Part shown: positions 17,084 through 26,891 of the stretch, in pieces
Numbering within the stretch: the first letter of the stretch is position 1
Layout: each line of letters begins with the position of its first letter
Assembly (NCBI RefSeq): GCF_003432075.1
Contig: NZ_QWBU01000006.1
Coordinates: 124,001-188,000 of the forward strand
Direction of reading: 5' to 3'
Length of the DNA stretch: 64,000 bases
From: Shinella sp. WSJ-2
GTDB taxonomy: Bacteria > Pseudomonadota > Alphaproteobacteria > Rhizobiales > Rhizobiaceae
Notes under the pieces: model-generated
What the model saw: only the letters and a program-made list of their open reading frames with translations
Databases searched by the model: none
What the model was told of the DNA's origin: nothing
Program-made: the position numbers and the translations under genes

Positions 17084-18112
17084 TTGCGCACTTTTTTCAC
17101 GACGACCGCCATGGCGGTGCTTGCGACCACGCTTTTTGCCGGCGCGGCCGCTGCCGAGACGGAAAATCCGTTCCGCTGCAAGCCGGGCGAAAAATACGTC
17201 ATGAACGTCATGGTTTCGGGCGTCGAATACTGGTTCCCGGTCTATGAAATGTTCAAGCAGGCCGGCCAGCAGATGGGCTGCGAGACAGAATATACCGGCA
17301 CGCCGGAATATGACGTCAACAAGCAGATCGCCACCTTCGACCAGGCGCTGGCCCAGAACCCGGCCGGCATTCTCGTACACCCGATGAACTCCGATCCGTT
17401 CATCGAGCCGATCAACCGCGCCATCGACCAGGGCACGGCCGTCGTGACGTTTGCCGCCGACTCGCCGCTCTCCAAGCGCGTCTCGTTCATCACCTCCGAC
17501 AACACCCGCGAAGGCACCTATGCGGCCGACGCGATTGCCGAGAAGATGGGTGGCAAGGGCGAATATGCCGTCCTCGAAAACCCCGGTCAGGACAACCACG
17601 ACAAGCGCATCGCCGCCTTCATCGCTCGCATGGAAGAGAAGTGGCCAGACATGAAGCTGGTCGGCCGCGCCGCCTCCAACCAGGATCCGACCAAGGCCTA
17701 TCAGGGCCTATCGAGCCTTATCCAGGCAAATCCGAACCTTGGCGCGGTCTTCATGCCGGAAGCCAATTCGGCGATCGGCGCCGCACAGGCCAACAAGGAA
17801 GCCGGCGGCAAGGTCCTCGTCATGTGCGCCGACGTCAACGCCAATATCCTCGACATGATCAAGGCTGGCGAAGTCTTCGGCTCGATCAACCCGAACCAGG
17901 GCATGCAGGGTTACATGGGCTTCATGCTGCTGTGGCTCGCCAAGCACCCGGAACTCATCGATCCGATGAACGACGCCAAGCGCTCGGGCTTCAACCCGAT
18001 GAGCATCCCGGTCGTCGACAACGGCCTGTCGATCGTCACGGCCGAAAATGCAGACGATTTCTACTGGGACAAGTACCTGAAGCGCCGCGGCACCAAGGGT
18101 ATCGAGGAGTAA
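17084..18112 (+). CDS. Periplasmic sugar-binding protein (ribose/LsrB-like, Peripla_BP_4)
   Basis: 342 residues from a TTG start at 17084, which has GAGGAGGA just upstream and gives a clean signal peptide (RTFFTTTAMAVLATTLFAGA, cleavage after AAA). A longer frame to 16937 would run through the promoter. The mature part has the two-lobed sugar-binding fold: VMVSGVEYWFPVYEMFKQAG, a DQALAQNPAGILVHPMNSDP segment and SFITSDNTREGTYAADAI. First gene of the carbohydrate operon that runs to 28513. Ligand probably a sugar or polyol; not determinable. Confidence 0.9.
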   Translation: MRTFFTTTAMAVLATTLFAGAAAAETENPFRCKPGEKYVMNVMVSGVEYWFPVYEMFKQAGQQMGCETEYTGTPEYDVNKQIATFDQALAQNPAGILVHPMNSDPFIEPINRAIDQGTAVVTFAADSPLSKRVSFITSDNTREGTYAADAIAEKMGGKGEYAVLENPGQDNHDKRIAAFIARMEEKWPDMKLVGRAASNQDPTKAYQGLSSLIQANPNLGAVFMPEANSAIGAAQANKEAGGKVLVMCADVNANILDMIKAGEVFGSINPNQGMQGYMGFMLLWLAKHPELIDPMNDAKRSGFNPMSIPVVDNGLSIVTAENADDFYWDKYLKRRGTKGIEE

Positions 18113-18178
18113 TCTCCCAAGCGAATACCATCCGCGCCTCGCGGCGCGGATGGCCTCGAAAGGAGAGGGAGGAAGACG

Positions 18179-19705
18179 ATGGCGGAGCCGGTGCTCACCA
18201 TTCATGGCGTGACCAAGCATTTCGGGGCGGTGAAGGCGTTGACGGATGTCGGCTTCACTCTCGAACGCGGCGAGGTCCATGCACTCTGCGGCGAGAACGG
18301 CGCCGGCAAGTCGACGCTGATGAACATCATCGCCGGCGTGCTGCAGCCGACCGAGGGTGAAATCCGCGTCGATGGCCAGCCGGTGCGCATCAGCTCCCCC
18401 GCCGTCGCCCAGTCGCTCGGCATCGGCCTGGTGCATCAGGAAATCGCGCTCTGCCCGGATGCGACGGTTGCCGAAAACATGTTCATGGCGGCCACCAACC
18501 GCCGCCGCTCGCCCTTCATGAATTACCGCGCGCTGGAACGCGATGCGCAGGCCGTGATGAACCGTCTCGCCGCCATCGATGTTCGCCGCAAGGTCGCCGA
18601 CCTGCCGATTTCCAGCCAGCAGCTGGTCGAGATCGCCAAAGCGCTGACGCTCGACTGCCGCGTGCTGATCCTCGACGAGCCGACCGCTGCATTGACCGAA
18701 ACCGAGGCACAGCAGCTCTTTTCGATCATTCGCGATCTCAAGGCGAACGGCATCTCGATCATCTATATCAGCCACCGCATGGCCGAGATCTTTTCGCTCT
18801 GCGACCGCGTGACCGTGTTCCGTGATGGGCGCTATGTGTGCACGGATAAGATCGCCGATATCACACCCGACGACGTGGTGCGCCGCATGGTCGGCCGCGA
18901 GATCACCCAACTCTATCCCGACAAGCTCGGTGCCGATGAGGTCTCCGCCGAAACCATTCTGGAAGTCGACGACATCGGCGACGGCACGCGTTTCCAAAAT
19001 GTCAGCTTCAACTTACGAAAAGGCGAAATTCTCGGCATCGGCGGGCTGATCGGCTCCGGCCGCACGGAGATCGCCGAGGGCATCTGCGGCCTGCGTCCCT
19101 GTACATCGGGCGCGGTGCGCCTACACGGCAAGGCGCAGAAGATTTCGTCCTATTCCGATGCGGTGAAGGCGGGCGTCGTCTATCTCTCGGAAGACCGCAA
19201 GGGCTCCGGCGTGTTTCTCGACATGTCGATTGCCCAGAACATTTCCGTACTCGACCTGAAGGCGCTGACCAATGCCGCCGGCCTCTTGAACGGCCGCGCC
19301 GAGGCGACGCTGGCGGAAGATTTCGCGAAACGGCTCGCGGTGCGCATGAGCGGTGTCGAAGCGCCCGTGAAATCGCTGTCGGGTGGCAACCAGCAGAAGG
19401 TAGCGATCGCCAAGCAGCTGGCCGTCAACCCGAAGGTCATCCTGATGGATGAGCCGACGCGCGGCATCGATGTCGGCGCCAAGACCGAAATTCACCGCCT
19501 GCTACGCGAGCTTGCGCGCTCAGGCATCGGCATTGTCGTCATATCCTCGGAAATGCCGGAACTGCTCGGCCTTTGCGATCGTGTGCTGGTCGTCCAAGAG
19601 GGACGCATCGCAGGCGAACTGGGGGTCGACGCGATGTCGGAAGAAGCCGTGATCCGTCTGGCCTCCGGGCTCGGCGCGGCAAGGGCGGCCGATCATGCCG
19701 CGTGA
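18179..19705 (+). CDS. Sugar ABC transporter ATPase (RbsA/MglA type, two nucleotide-binding domains)
   Basis: 508-residue fused double ATPase energising sugar import. Domain 1 has Walker [10 protein letters not shown], Walker [12 protein letters not shown] and a modified signature [13 protein letters not shown]. Domain 2 has the usual degenerate Walker A (GLIGSGRTE), signature [15 protein letters not shown] and [14 protein letters not shown]. Start ATG 18179 after GGGAGGAAG. Its end overlaps an unused upstream ATG of the permease frame. Confidence 0.95.
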   Translation: MAEPVLTIHGVTKHFGAVKALTDVGFTLERGEVHALCGENGAGKSTLMNIIAGVLQPTEGEIRVDGQPVRISSPAVAQSLGIGLVHQEIALCPDATVAENMFMAATNRRRSPFMNYRALERDAQAVMNRLAAIDVRRKVADLPISSQQLVEIAKALTLDCRVLILDEPTAALTETEAQQLFSIIRDLKANGISIIYISHRMAEIFSLCDRVTVFRDGRYVCTDKIADITPDDVVRRMVGREITQLYPDKLGADEVSAETILEVDDIGDGTRFQNVSFNLRKGEILGIGGLIGSGRTEIAEGICGLRPCTSGAVRLHGKAQKISSYSDAVKAGVVYLSEDRKGSGVFLDMSIAQNISVLDLKALTNAAGLLNGRAEATLAEDFAKRLAVRMSGVEAPVKSLSGGNQQKVAIAKQLAVNPKVILMDEPTRGIDVGAKTEIHRLLRELARSGIGIVVISSEMPELLGLCDRVLVVQEGRIAGELGVDAMSEEAVIRLASGLGAARAADHAA

Positions 19706-19727
19706 GAAGAAACTGGGGGAGCGGGAA

Positions 19728-20717
19728 ATGGCAATCGACACGATGGCGGATACGGCGCCGAAAACATCGTCCTTCAAGCGCATCGGCTCGATGCGCGAGG
19801 CCGGGCTGATTGCGATCATTCTGGCGCTCGGCATCATCATGAGCTTCGCGTCGCCGCACTTCCTCACGCTCGGCAATTTCCGCGCCATGCTGATGAGCTT
19901 TTCCGTCGAAGGCATCGTCGTCGTCGGCATGACGATCCTGCTTATCGTCGGCGGCATCGACCTCGCGGTCGGCTCCGTCGTCTGCTTCGCGATGGTGCTG
20001 TCCGGTTCGCTCTTCCTCGCCGGGCTCGATCCCTGGACGGCCTCGCTGATCGGTATTCTCGCCTCGAGTGCCATCGGCGGCGCCATGGGTTTCTTCGTGA
20101 CGGTTGTCGGCCTCAACCATTTCATAACGTCGCTGGCGGCCATGGTGATCGTGCGCGGCCTCTGCCTCATCATCACCAAGGGCACGCCGCTCTCGCTCTT
20201 CACGCTGCCGGCGGCCTTTAAGGAGGTCGGTCAGGGCACCTTCTACGGCATTCCCTATGTCATCCTGATCTTCGTCGCCGTCGTCATCCTGTTCGATTTT
20301 CTGCTGCGCCGGGCGACCGCCTTCCGAAAGGTCTTCTACACCGGCAGCAACGAGAAGGCCGCGCTTTATTCCGGCATCAAGACCAACCAGGTGAAATTCT
20401 GGGTGACGGTGCTGTGCTCGACGCTCGCAGGCGTGGCCGGCGTCATCTACATGTCCCGCTTCGGTGCCGCCACACCTACCTTCGGCGCCGGCATGGAACT
20501 GAACATCATCGCCGCCGCCGTCATCGGTGGAGCCTCGCTCAGCGGCGGCTCGGGCACGGTTCTCGGTGCGATCCTCGGCATGGCGCTGCTGTCGCTCGTC
20601 ACCTCGTCGCTCATCCTGCTCAATGTGTCGGTCTATTGGCAGGACATGATCAAGGGCTGCATTCTGCTCGCCGCCGTCTCGATCGATCATTTCATGCACA
20701 AGCGGAAGGCCAGCTGA
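19728..20717 (+). CDS. Sugar ABC transporter permease (RbsC type)
   Basis: Inner-membrane channel subunit, 329 residues, about 8-10 helices. Conserved VVGMTILLIVGGIDLAVGSV and GGASLSGGSGTVLGAILG blocks mark the BPD_transp_2 family. ATG 19728 is chosen because GGGGGAGCGGG precedes it; the in-frame ATG at 19695 would overlap the ATPase gene and adds a polar leader. There is a single permease gene, so the channel is presumably a homodimer, unlike LsrCD. Confidence 0.92.
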   Translation: MAIDTMADTAPKTSSFKRIGSMREAGLIAIILALGIIMSFASPHFLTLGNFRAMLMSFSVEGIVVVGMTILLIVGGIDLAVGSVVCFAMVLSGSLFLAGLDPWTASLIGILASSAIGGAMGFFVTVVGLNHFITSLAAMVIVRGLCLIITKGTPLSLFTLPAAFKEVGQGTFYGIPYVILIFVAVVILFDFLLRRATAFRKVFYTGSNEKAALYSGIKTNQVKFWVTVLCSTLAGVAGVIYMSRFGAATPTFGAGMELNIIAAAVIGGASLSGGSGTVLGAILGMALLSLVTSSLILLNVSVYWQDMIKGCILLAAVSIDHFMHKRKAS

Positions 20718-20718
20718 C

Positions 20719-21717
20719 ATGCCCGTCGCCAAACTGAAGCCCGCCCCGCGTGAAGAGATCGTCATCGCCCGCCAGATGCACCAGGCGCTTGTCCTGCACT
20801 TCCTGGAGGGCCTGACGCAGGCGCAGATCGCCGACCAACTCGGCCTGTCGCATGCCACCGTCAACCGCCTCATCAAGCGCGGCCGCCAGCTCGGCCTCGT
20901 CGAGATCAAGATCAAGTCGCCGATGGAGCCCCTGGTCGATCTAGAGGAGCGGCTGCTCGCACTCGGCGGCATCAGCCGCGCCGTGGTGGTGCCGACCGTC
21001 TCCGACAGTCCGCAGACCGCGCTTCTCGCGGTGGGGGAGGCGGCCGCGCGCCTGCTGCTCGAAGAGATCGCGGATGGTGATACGATCTGCATCACCGGCG
21101 GCAAGGGCGTCAGCGCCGTCGTCGCCGGGTTGCAGGCCGCGCGCCGCTACGATGTCGAGGTCATTCCTGCGACCGGCTGCGTGCAGGGCAAACACTATAC
21201 CGACGTCAACCACGTCTCGACGCTGATGGCCGACCGGCTGGGCGGCCGTTCCTGGCAGATCCACGCGCCGCTTTTCGCCGACGATGCCGCACAGCGCGCC
21301 ATGCTGATCAACATGCGCTCCGTCGCCGACGTGTTTCAGCGGGCGCGGGAGGCGAAGGTCGCGGTGGTCGGCATCGGCTCGATCCTCAGCCAGGATTCGA
21401 CCTATTACGATCTGCATCCCTCTTCCAGCGAGGATCGCAATGCCATCGAACAGTCCGGCGCGAGTGCGGAACTGCTCGCCCATCTGCTCGATGGCAAGGG
21501 CCGGGTCTGCGACTACTCCCTCAACCGCGCGCTCGTCTCGCTGACGCTTGAAGAGTTCGAATCCATCCCGATGAAGATCGGCGTGGCCAGCGGCCTCAAC
21601 AAGGCCGGCTCCATCCTCAGCGTGCTGCGCGGCAACCATCTCGATACGCTCGTCACCGACGAGGCGACGGGCGCGCGCATTCTCGAACTGGCATCCGAAG
21701 AAGGACTTTCCGCATGA
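20719..21717 (+). CDS. SorC-family sugar-sensing transcriptional regulator
   Basis: 332 residues. N-terminal helix-turn-helix about residues 20-60 (EGLTQAQIADQLGLSHATVN); C-terminal SorC sensor domain related to sugar-phosphate isomerases (GDTICITGGKGVSAVVAGL, VEVIPATGCVQG). Its start is one base after the permease stop and its stop overlaps the next gene by 4 bases, so it is made from the operon it probably controls. Relatives include LsrR, EryD and DeoR of Bacillus, which respond to phosphorylated ligands. Candidate sites are the palindromes at 16875 and 16919. Confidence 0.93.
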   Translation: MPVAKLKPAPREEIVIARQMHQALVLHFLEGLTQAQIADQLGLSHATVNRLIKRGRQLGLVEIKIKSPMEPLVDLEERLLALGGISRAVVVPTVSDSPQTALLAVGEAAARLLLEEIADGDTICITGGKGVSAVVAGLQAARRYDVEVIPATGCVQGKHYTDVNHVSTLMADRLGGRSWQIHAPLFADDAAQRAMLINMRSVADVFQRAREAKVAVVGIGSILSQDSTYYDLHPSSSEDRNAIEQSGASAELLAHLLDGKGRVCDYSLNRALVSLTLEEFESIPMKIGVASGLNKAGSILSVLRGNHLDTLVTDEATGARILELASEEGLSA

Positions 21718-22709
21718 GCGGCGAACAATTGACCCGTCCGATCGGACGTTCCGGCGTCACAGCCTCCGCCGTCGGCCTCGGCACCTGGGCCATCGGCGGC
21801 TGGATGTGGGGCGGCACGGACGAGGCTGAATCCATCGCCGCCATCCAGGCCTCGCTCGATGCCGGCGTGACGCTGATCGATACGGCTCCCGCTTACGGCC
21901 TCGGCCGCTCGGAGGAGATCGTCGGCAAGGCCATCGCCGGCCGCCGCGACAAGGCTGTCATCGCCACGAAATGCGGCCTCGTCTGGCATACCCAGAAGGG
22001 CAAGCATTTCTTCGATCAGGACGGCAAGCCGGTTCACCGTTATCTCGGCCGGGACGGGATCATCCACGAGGTCGAGGAAAGCCTGCGCCGGCTCGGCACT
22101 GATTATATCGACCTCTACATCACCCATTGGCAGGACCCGACGACCCCCATCGAGGAGACCGTCGCGGCGCTGGAGGACCTGAAAAAGGCCGGAAAGATCC
22201 GAGCGATCGGCGCCAGCAACGTCAACCGGTCGGAACTGGAGCAATATATCTCGACCGGGTCGCTGGATGCGATCCAAGAGCGGTTCAGCATGATCGATCG
22301 CGAGATCGAGGCGGACCTGCTGCCGCTCACCCATCAGAACGACGTGGCGACGCTCAGCTATTCCTCGCTGGCGCTCGGCCTGCTCTCCGGCATGATCGGG
22401 CCGGACCGGGTCTTTGCCGGCGACGACCAGCGCAAGGACAATCCACGCTTCTCCGTTTCCAACCGGCAGAAGGCGAAGGATTTCTCCGATGCGATCCGCC
22501 CGGTGGCGGACCGGCACGGCGCCAGCATCGCGCAGGTGGTGATCGCCTGGACGCTGGCGCAGCCGGGGGTGACCTTCGCGCTCTGCGGCGCGCGAAACCC
22601 GGCGCAGGCGCTCGACAATGCACGGGCCGGAACACTTCGGCTCGACAAGGACGATCTTGCGGCCATCGACGCTGCTATAGCGGCAAAACTGGCCCATATG
22701 GACGGATAA
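21714..22709 (+). CDS. Aldo/keto reductase
   Basis: 331-residue TIM-barrel NADPH oxidoreductase. Family features: the N-terminal AVGLGTWAIGGW segment, the catalytic Asp-Tyr region DTAPAYGLGRSEEIVGKAI, the YIDLYITHWQDP strand, and SNVNRSELEQY. Close to the YghZ/Tas type that reduces or oxidises aldehydes and aldoses. In this operon it could interconvert a sugar and its polyol or handle the aldehyde product of the aldolase. Overlaps the sorC-type gene by 4 bases. Confidence 0.9.
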   Translation: MSGEQLTRPIGRSGVTASAVGLGTWAIGGWMWGGTDEAESIAAIQASLDAGVTLIDTAPAYGLGRSEEIVGKAIAGRRDKAVIATKCGLVWHTQKGKHFFDQDGKPVHRYLGRDGIIHEVEESLRRLGTDYIDLYITHWQDPTTPIEETVAALEDLKKAGKIRAIGASNVNRSELEQYISTGSLDAIQERFSMIDREIEADLLPLTHQNDVATLSYSSLALGLLSGMIGPDRVFAGDDQRKDNPRFSVSNRQKAKDFSDAIRPVADRHGASIAQVVIAWTLAQPGVTFALCGARNPAQALDNARAGTLRLDKDDLAAIDAAIAAKLAHMDG

Positions 22710-22721
22710 CGGACTGTCATC

Positions 22722-24467
22722 ATGAACCGGACAGAGACATTGCACGGGCTCAGCCAGAGCCCGAAGGTGGACGTGTGCGTCCTCGGCGGCGGCATAAACG
22801 GGCTCAGCGTCTTCCGCGAGCTGGCGCTGCAGGGCGTCAACGTGCTGCTCGTCGAACAGGCGGATTATTGCTCCGGCGCGAGTGCGGCGCTTTCGCGCAT
22901 GGTTCATGGTGGCCTGCGCTATCTGGAGAACGGCGAGTTCAGCCTGGTCAAGGAATCGCTCGTCGAGCGCGACCGGCTGCTGCGCAACGCATCCCACTAT
23001 GTCGCGCCGCTGCCGACCACGGTGCCCATCTTCGACACCTTCTCCGGCCTCGCCAATGGCGTGGTGCGTTTCCTCGGCCTCACCCGCCGCCCGAGCCGCC
23101 GTGGCGCCATCGCCATCAAGGCGGGCCTTGGGATCTATGATTTCCTGACGCGCAAGCGCGCGTTGATGCCAAAGCACGAGTTCCGCAGTCGCCGGGCGAC
23201 GCTCTCGAAATGGCCGGCGCTCAACCCGTCGATCCGCAATTCCGCGACCTATTACGACGCCTGGGTCAGCCATCCCGAGCGTATCGGCATCGAGTTGTTG
23301 CGCGATGGCTTGTCGGCCGGCCCGAATGCCATGGCGCTGAACTATGCGACCGTGGAGGCCAGCGGCAGCGGCTATCGTCTGCGCGATGGTCTCAATGGCG
23401 AGGTGCTGCCTGTTCAGCCGCGGCTGATCATCAATGCCACCGGCGGCTGGATCGACATTGCCAACGGCACGCTATTTGCGGACGAGGCAGGGCCCGCACC
23501 GCTGATGGGCGGCACCAAGGGCTCGCACCTCATCATCGACAATCCCGCGCTGCGAGACATGCTCGACGGCCACATGATCTACTACGAGAACGAGGACGGG
23601 CGCATCTGCATTCTGTTCCCCTATCTCGGCAAGGTGCTGGTCGGCTCGACGGATATCCGCGTCGACGACCCCGGCACGGTGCGCTGCGAGGCGGACGAGC
23701 GCGATTACATCCTGCAATCGCTCGCCTTCGTCCTGCCGGGCATAAAGATCCGGCCGGAAGAAATCGTTTTCCAGTTCGCCGGCGTGCGCCCGCTGCCGGC
23801 AAGCAAGGACAGCTTTACCGGCCGCATCCCGCGCGATCATTTCTGCACCGTGCTGGAGGGCAAGAACGGCGGGCCGCCAGTACTCTGCATGATCGGCGGC
23901 AAGTGGACGACCTTCCGTTCTTTCGGCGAACTCGCCGCCGACATGGCGCTGGACCAGTTGGGTGTGACGCGCCGCGTGGATACGGCGGACCGGGCGATCG
24001 GCGGCGGGCGCGTCTTCCCGAAGGACCCGGAGAGCTGGATCCGCGACCTTGCCGCATCGACGGGCCTTTCCGTCGCCCGCGTCGCGGTTCTCTTCGAACG
24101 CTACGGCACGGAGGCCGAGGATATCGCCGGTTTCATCGCGGCGAAGCCGGACCATCCGCTGCCGCACGCCCTCTACAGCGCGCGGGAGCTTCAGTACCTC
24201 GTCCGCGCCGAGGCGGTCGAGCATTTGGACGACCTGCTGCTGCGTCGAACGACGCTGGCGATTTCCGGTGATCTTTCCCTCGTCATGGCCGAGGCCGCAC
24301 TGGATCTGCTTGCTGCCGAAAAGGGCTGGTCCGCTGAGCGGGTTGCCGAAGAGCGCAGCCGTTTTCTAACCCTCATGGGTGAGCGCCACGGCGTCACCGA
24401 ACACACCCTTTCCGCACGGAATGAACACAGGAGTGAACTATGCGAGACAACCGCAAAGTCCGGATGA
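22722..24467 (+). CDS. GlpD-family FAD-dependent (polyol-phosphate) dehydrogenase
   Basis: 581 residues, related to glycerol-3-phosphate dehydrogenase GlpD and erythritol-phosphate dehydrogenase EryB. FAD motif VCVLGGGINGLSVFRELA at about residues 18-35; SRMVHGGLRYLENGEFSLV and KGSHLIIDN blocks are typical of the family; the C-terminal DAO_C domain is present (about 430-560). It is likely a membrane-associated enzyme oxidising a phosphorylated polyol and donating electrons to quinone. Adjacent FGGY kinase and aldolase fit a kinase-dehydrogenase-aldolase route. It overlaps the aldolase gene by 28 bases. Confidence 0.9.
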   Translation: MNRTETLHGLSQSPKVDVCVLGGGINGLSVFRELALQGVNVLLVEQADYCSGASAALSRMVHGGLRYLENGEFSLVKESLVERDRLLRNASHYVAPLPTTVPIFDTFSGLANGVVRFLGLTRRPSRRGAIAIKAGLGIYDFLTRKRALMPKHEFRSRRATLSKWPALNPSIRNSATYYDAWVSHPERIGIELLRDGLSAGPNAMALNYATVEASGSGYRLRDGLNGEVLPVQPRLIINATGGWIDIANGTLFADEAGPAPLMGGTKGSHLIIDNPALRDMLDGHMIYYENEDGRICILFPYLGKVLVGSTDIRVDDPGTVRCEADERDYILQSLAFVLPGIKIRPEEIVFQFAGVRPLPASKDSFTGRIPRDHFCTVLEGKNGGPPVLCMIGGKWTTFRSFGELAADMALDQLGVTRRVDTADRAIGGGRVFPKDPESWIRDLAASTGLSVARVAVLFERYGTEAEDIAGFIAAKPDHPLPHALYSARELQYLVRAEAVEHLDDLLLRRTTLAISGDLSLVMAEAALDLLAAEKGWSAERVAEERSRFLTLMGERHGVTEHTLSARNEHRSELCETTAKSG

Positions 24468-25282
24468 ACCGGCTGTTCGGCAACGGGCGTTGCCTTGACG
24501 TGGCGATAGATCACGGCGTCTGCAACGAGCCTTCCTTCCTCGACGGGCTGGAAAACGTTCCAGCCGTGGTGAAGGCGCTGGTCGATGCCGGGCCGGATGC
24601 GATCCAGATGAACTACGGACAGGCCGATCTGTTGCAGGACCTTCCCGGCAAGGACAAGCCGGCGCTGGTCATGCGCATCGACATGGGTAACCCCTACAAC
24701 CGCATCCGCCACCGCGACATGTGGGCGGTGCTGCAGAACGAGGCCGAACCGCTGATCGGCGCCTTGCAGATGGATGCGGCCTGCGTGGTCGTCAACCTCT
24801 TCATGCTGCCGGACGAGCCGGATCTCTTCCGGCAATGCGTACAGAACATCGCGCGCGTGCGGGCCGATTGCGAGAAACACGGCATGCCGCTGATGATCGA
24901 GCCGCTGGTCATGCAGCCCGTCACCGAGCGCGGCGGCTACATGGTCGATGGCGATGCGGACAAAATCGTCACCCTGACGCGGCTTGCCCGCGAGATGGGC
25001 GCCGATATCGTCAAGGCCGACCCGACGACCAATGCCGAGGATTTCCATCGTGTCGTCGAGGCGGCGCGCTGCCCGGTTCTGGTGCGTGGCGGCGGCAAGG
25101 AAGACCTTTCCGCGGTCTTTGCGAAATCTGCCGCCTTGATACAACAGGGTGCAATGGGCATGGTCTATGGGCGCAACATCTACCAGCACGCCAATCCGAG
25201 CGCCGTGGTGCGCGGGCTGATGGCGATCATCCACAGGGACGCGAGCGGCGAGGAGGCCCACGCGCTCTACCAGCAGGGATGA
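24440..25282 (+). CDS. DhnA/LsrF-type class I aldolase
   Basis: 280-residue (beta/alpha)8 aldolase of the DhnA family (archaeal-type FBP aldolase, LsrF). The DVAIDHGVCNEPSF start, the Schiff-base lysine in GADIVKADPTT, and the phosphate-binding VLVRGGGKEDL are visible. It should cleave or transfer a phosphorylated keto-sugar in the cytosol. The start at 24440 lies inside the end of the upstream gene with AGGAGTGAACT as ribosome site. Substrate unknown: the family covers fructose 1,6-bisphosphate, AI-2 intermediates and sulfo- or deoxy-sugar phosphates. Confidence 0.88.
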   Translation: MRDNRKVRMNRLFGNGRCLDVAIDHGVCNEPSFLDGLENVPAVVKALVDAGPDAIQMNYGQADLLQDLPGKDKPALVMRIDMGNPYNRIRHRDMWAVLQNEAEPLIGALQMDAACVVVNLFMLPDEPDLFRQCVQNIARVRADCEKHGMPLMIEPLVMQPVTERGGYMVDGDADKIVTLTRLAREMGADIVKADPTTNAEDFHRVVEAARCPVLVRGGGKEDLSAVFAKSAALIQQGAMGMVYGRNIYQHANPSAVVRGLMAIIHRDASGEEAHALYQQG

Positions 25283-25291
25283 GACGCCGGA

Positions 25292-25329
25292 CGATTGCGG
25301 GACACACACGAGGCGATGTCCCGCAATCG
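25292..25329 (+). promoter_or_regulatory. 12-bp intercistronic hairpin between aldolase and kinase genes
   Basis: Perfect stem CGATTGCGGGAC/GTCCCGCAATCG with a 14-base loop and no T-run. It lies in the only sizeable gap (79 bases) of the second half of the operon. It could stabilise or separate transcript segments, or be a protein site. Confidence 0.6.
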
Positions 25330-25361
25330 CGTGAGTGAAGTGAACCTGGGAGGGGTTCTGC

Positions 25362-26891
25362 ATGCAAAAATATCTTCTGGGGCTCGATGCGGGCAACACG
25401 GTCATCAAGGCTGTCATCTTCGATCTCGAGGGCCGTGAGCTTGCCCATGCCGGGGAGGAGGGGCATAGCCGCATGCCACAGCCCGGCCATGTCGAGCGTG
25501 ATCTCGGCGAACTCTGGGCCAATGCCAAACGTGTCATCCGCACCTGCCTCGACAAGGCGGGCATCGCGGCCGGCGATATTGCTGCGATCGGCTGTGCCGG
25601 CCACGGCAACGGGCTCTATGCGCTCGACCGGGACGGCGCGCCGCTGATCGGCATCCAGTCGATCGATACCCGCGCCACCGGCCTGGTCGAGGAATGGCAG
25701 GCTGAAGGTGTGGGCGACCGCACCCAGGCGATTGCCCGCCAGCGCCCCTGGCCGGCCCAGACGCCGACGCTGCTCGCCTGGCTGAAACGCTTCCGACCCG
25801 ATGTCTTCAAGCGTATCGGCACGGTGTTCTATTCCAAGGATTTCGTCGTGAACCGCCTGACGGGAAAGCGCGTCAGCGAGGTCTCCGACATGTCCGGTGC
25901 CGGGCTGCTCGATCTGGCGGCCCGTCGCTATGACAGGACGCTGATGGAGGCCTATGGCCTTGGCGATTGCATGGATCTCCTGCCGCCTCTGATCGAGAGC
26001 GCCGACATTGCCGGGCATGTGACGGAGGCCGTTGCGGTCGAAACCGGGCTTGCCGCCGGCACGCCTGTTGTCGGCGGTCTCTTCGATGTCGTCGCCTCGG
26101 CACTCGGCTCCGGCGTGTCTCGCACGGGCAGTGCTTCGATTATTGCCGGTACGTGGAGCATCAACCAGGTGATCATCGATGGTCCGGACCTGAAAGGCCC
26201 GGTCTTCATGTCCTCCACCTTCGACCGCAGCCGCTATATGGCGATGGAAAACAGCGCCACGTCGGCAGCCAATCTCGAATGGCTGGTGCGGGAGTTCTTC
26301 GAGGGCGACCACCATGCCGACATCTCGCCCTTCGACGCCTGCTGCGCGCTTGCGGCGGCCGTCGAACCCGCGGCGGACGATCCGCTCTACCATCCCTATC
26401 TCTACGGCGCCCAGCAGGATGGCCATGCGCGGGCGGGTTTTTACGGCATGGCCGGCTGGCACACCAAGGGCCACCTTATCCGCGCCCTGCTGGAGGGTGT
26501 CGCCTTCGGCCATCGCCAGCATATCGAGACGATCCGCAAGGCGGGCGCGACCTTCGAAGAGGCGGTGCTCTCGGGCGGCGGTTCGCGCAGCAAGCTCTGG
26601 CCGCAGATTTTTGCGGATGTGCTCGGCGTGCCGGTCTCGGTTGCCGCATCGCGCGAGACGGGTGCGCTTGGCGCGGCGATTGCGGCCGGCACTGGCGTCG
26701 GCCTCTTCGCCGATTTCAGGGAGGGCGCCGAAGCGATGGTGCGCACGGAGCGGCACTATAAGCCGAATGCCGGCCTTGCCGCCCATTATGCGCGGCGCTA
26801 TGCGCTTTACATTGATATCGCCGAGGCGATGACGCCGCTCTGGCGGCGGCTGGCGGCTTCGGAGAAGATGGCAACGGGAGTTGCAGCGTGA
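25362..26891 (+). CDS. FGGY-family carbohydrate kinase
   Basis: 509 residues, two actin-like ATPase domains. N-terminal phosphate loop [20 protein letters not shown]-terminal domain with [20 protein letters not shown] and [16 protein letters not shown]. It phosphorylates a sugar or polyol using ATP. It looks nearest to L-xylulose/3-keto-gulonate/erythritol-kinase type members, but assignment to a substrate is not safe. ATG 25362 follows GGGAGGGG. Its stop overlaps the GTG of the next gene. Confidence 0.92.
   Translation: MQKYLLGLDAGNTVIKAVIFDLEGRELAHAGEEGHSRMPQPGHVERDLGELWANAKRVIRTCLDKAGIAAGDIAAIGCAGHGNGLYALDRDGAPLIGIQSIDTRATGLVEEWQAEGVGDRTQAIARQRPWPAQTPTLLAWLKRFRPDVFKRIGTVFYSKDFVVNRLTGKRVSEVSDMSGAGLLDLAARRYDRTLMEAYGLGDCMDLLPPLIESADIAGHVTEAVAVETGLAAGTPVVGGLFDVVASALGSGVSRTGSASIIAGTWSINQVIIDGPDLKGPVFMSSTFDRSRYMAMENSATSAANLEWLVREFFEGDHHADISPFDACCALAAAVEPAADDPLYHPYLYGAQQDGHARAGFYGMAGWHTKGHLIRALLEGVAFGHRQHIETIRKAGATFEEAVLSGGGSRSKLWPQIFADVLGVPVSVAASRETGALGAAIAAGTGVGLFADFREGAEAMVRTERHYKPNAGLAAHYARRYALYIDIAEAMTPLWRRLAASEKMATGVAA

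Noticed and set aside
21513-23273. 586-residue minus-strand open frame
   Set aside because: Covers the aldo/keto reductase and the start of the GlpD-family gene in antisense; no ribosome site or motif.
17084-26891. Reading the operon as a standard AI-2 (lsr) uptake system
   Set aside because: SorC regulator, FGGY kinase and DhnA aldolase fit, but there is one permease gene instead of LsrC plus LsrD, no LsrG, and the GlpD-family, AKR and GMC enzymes are not part of lsr.
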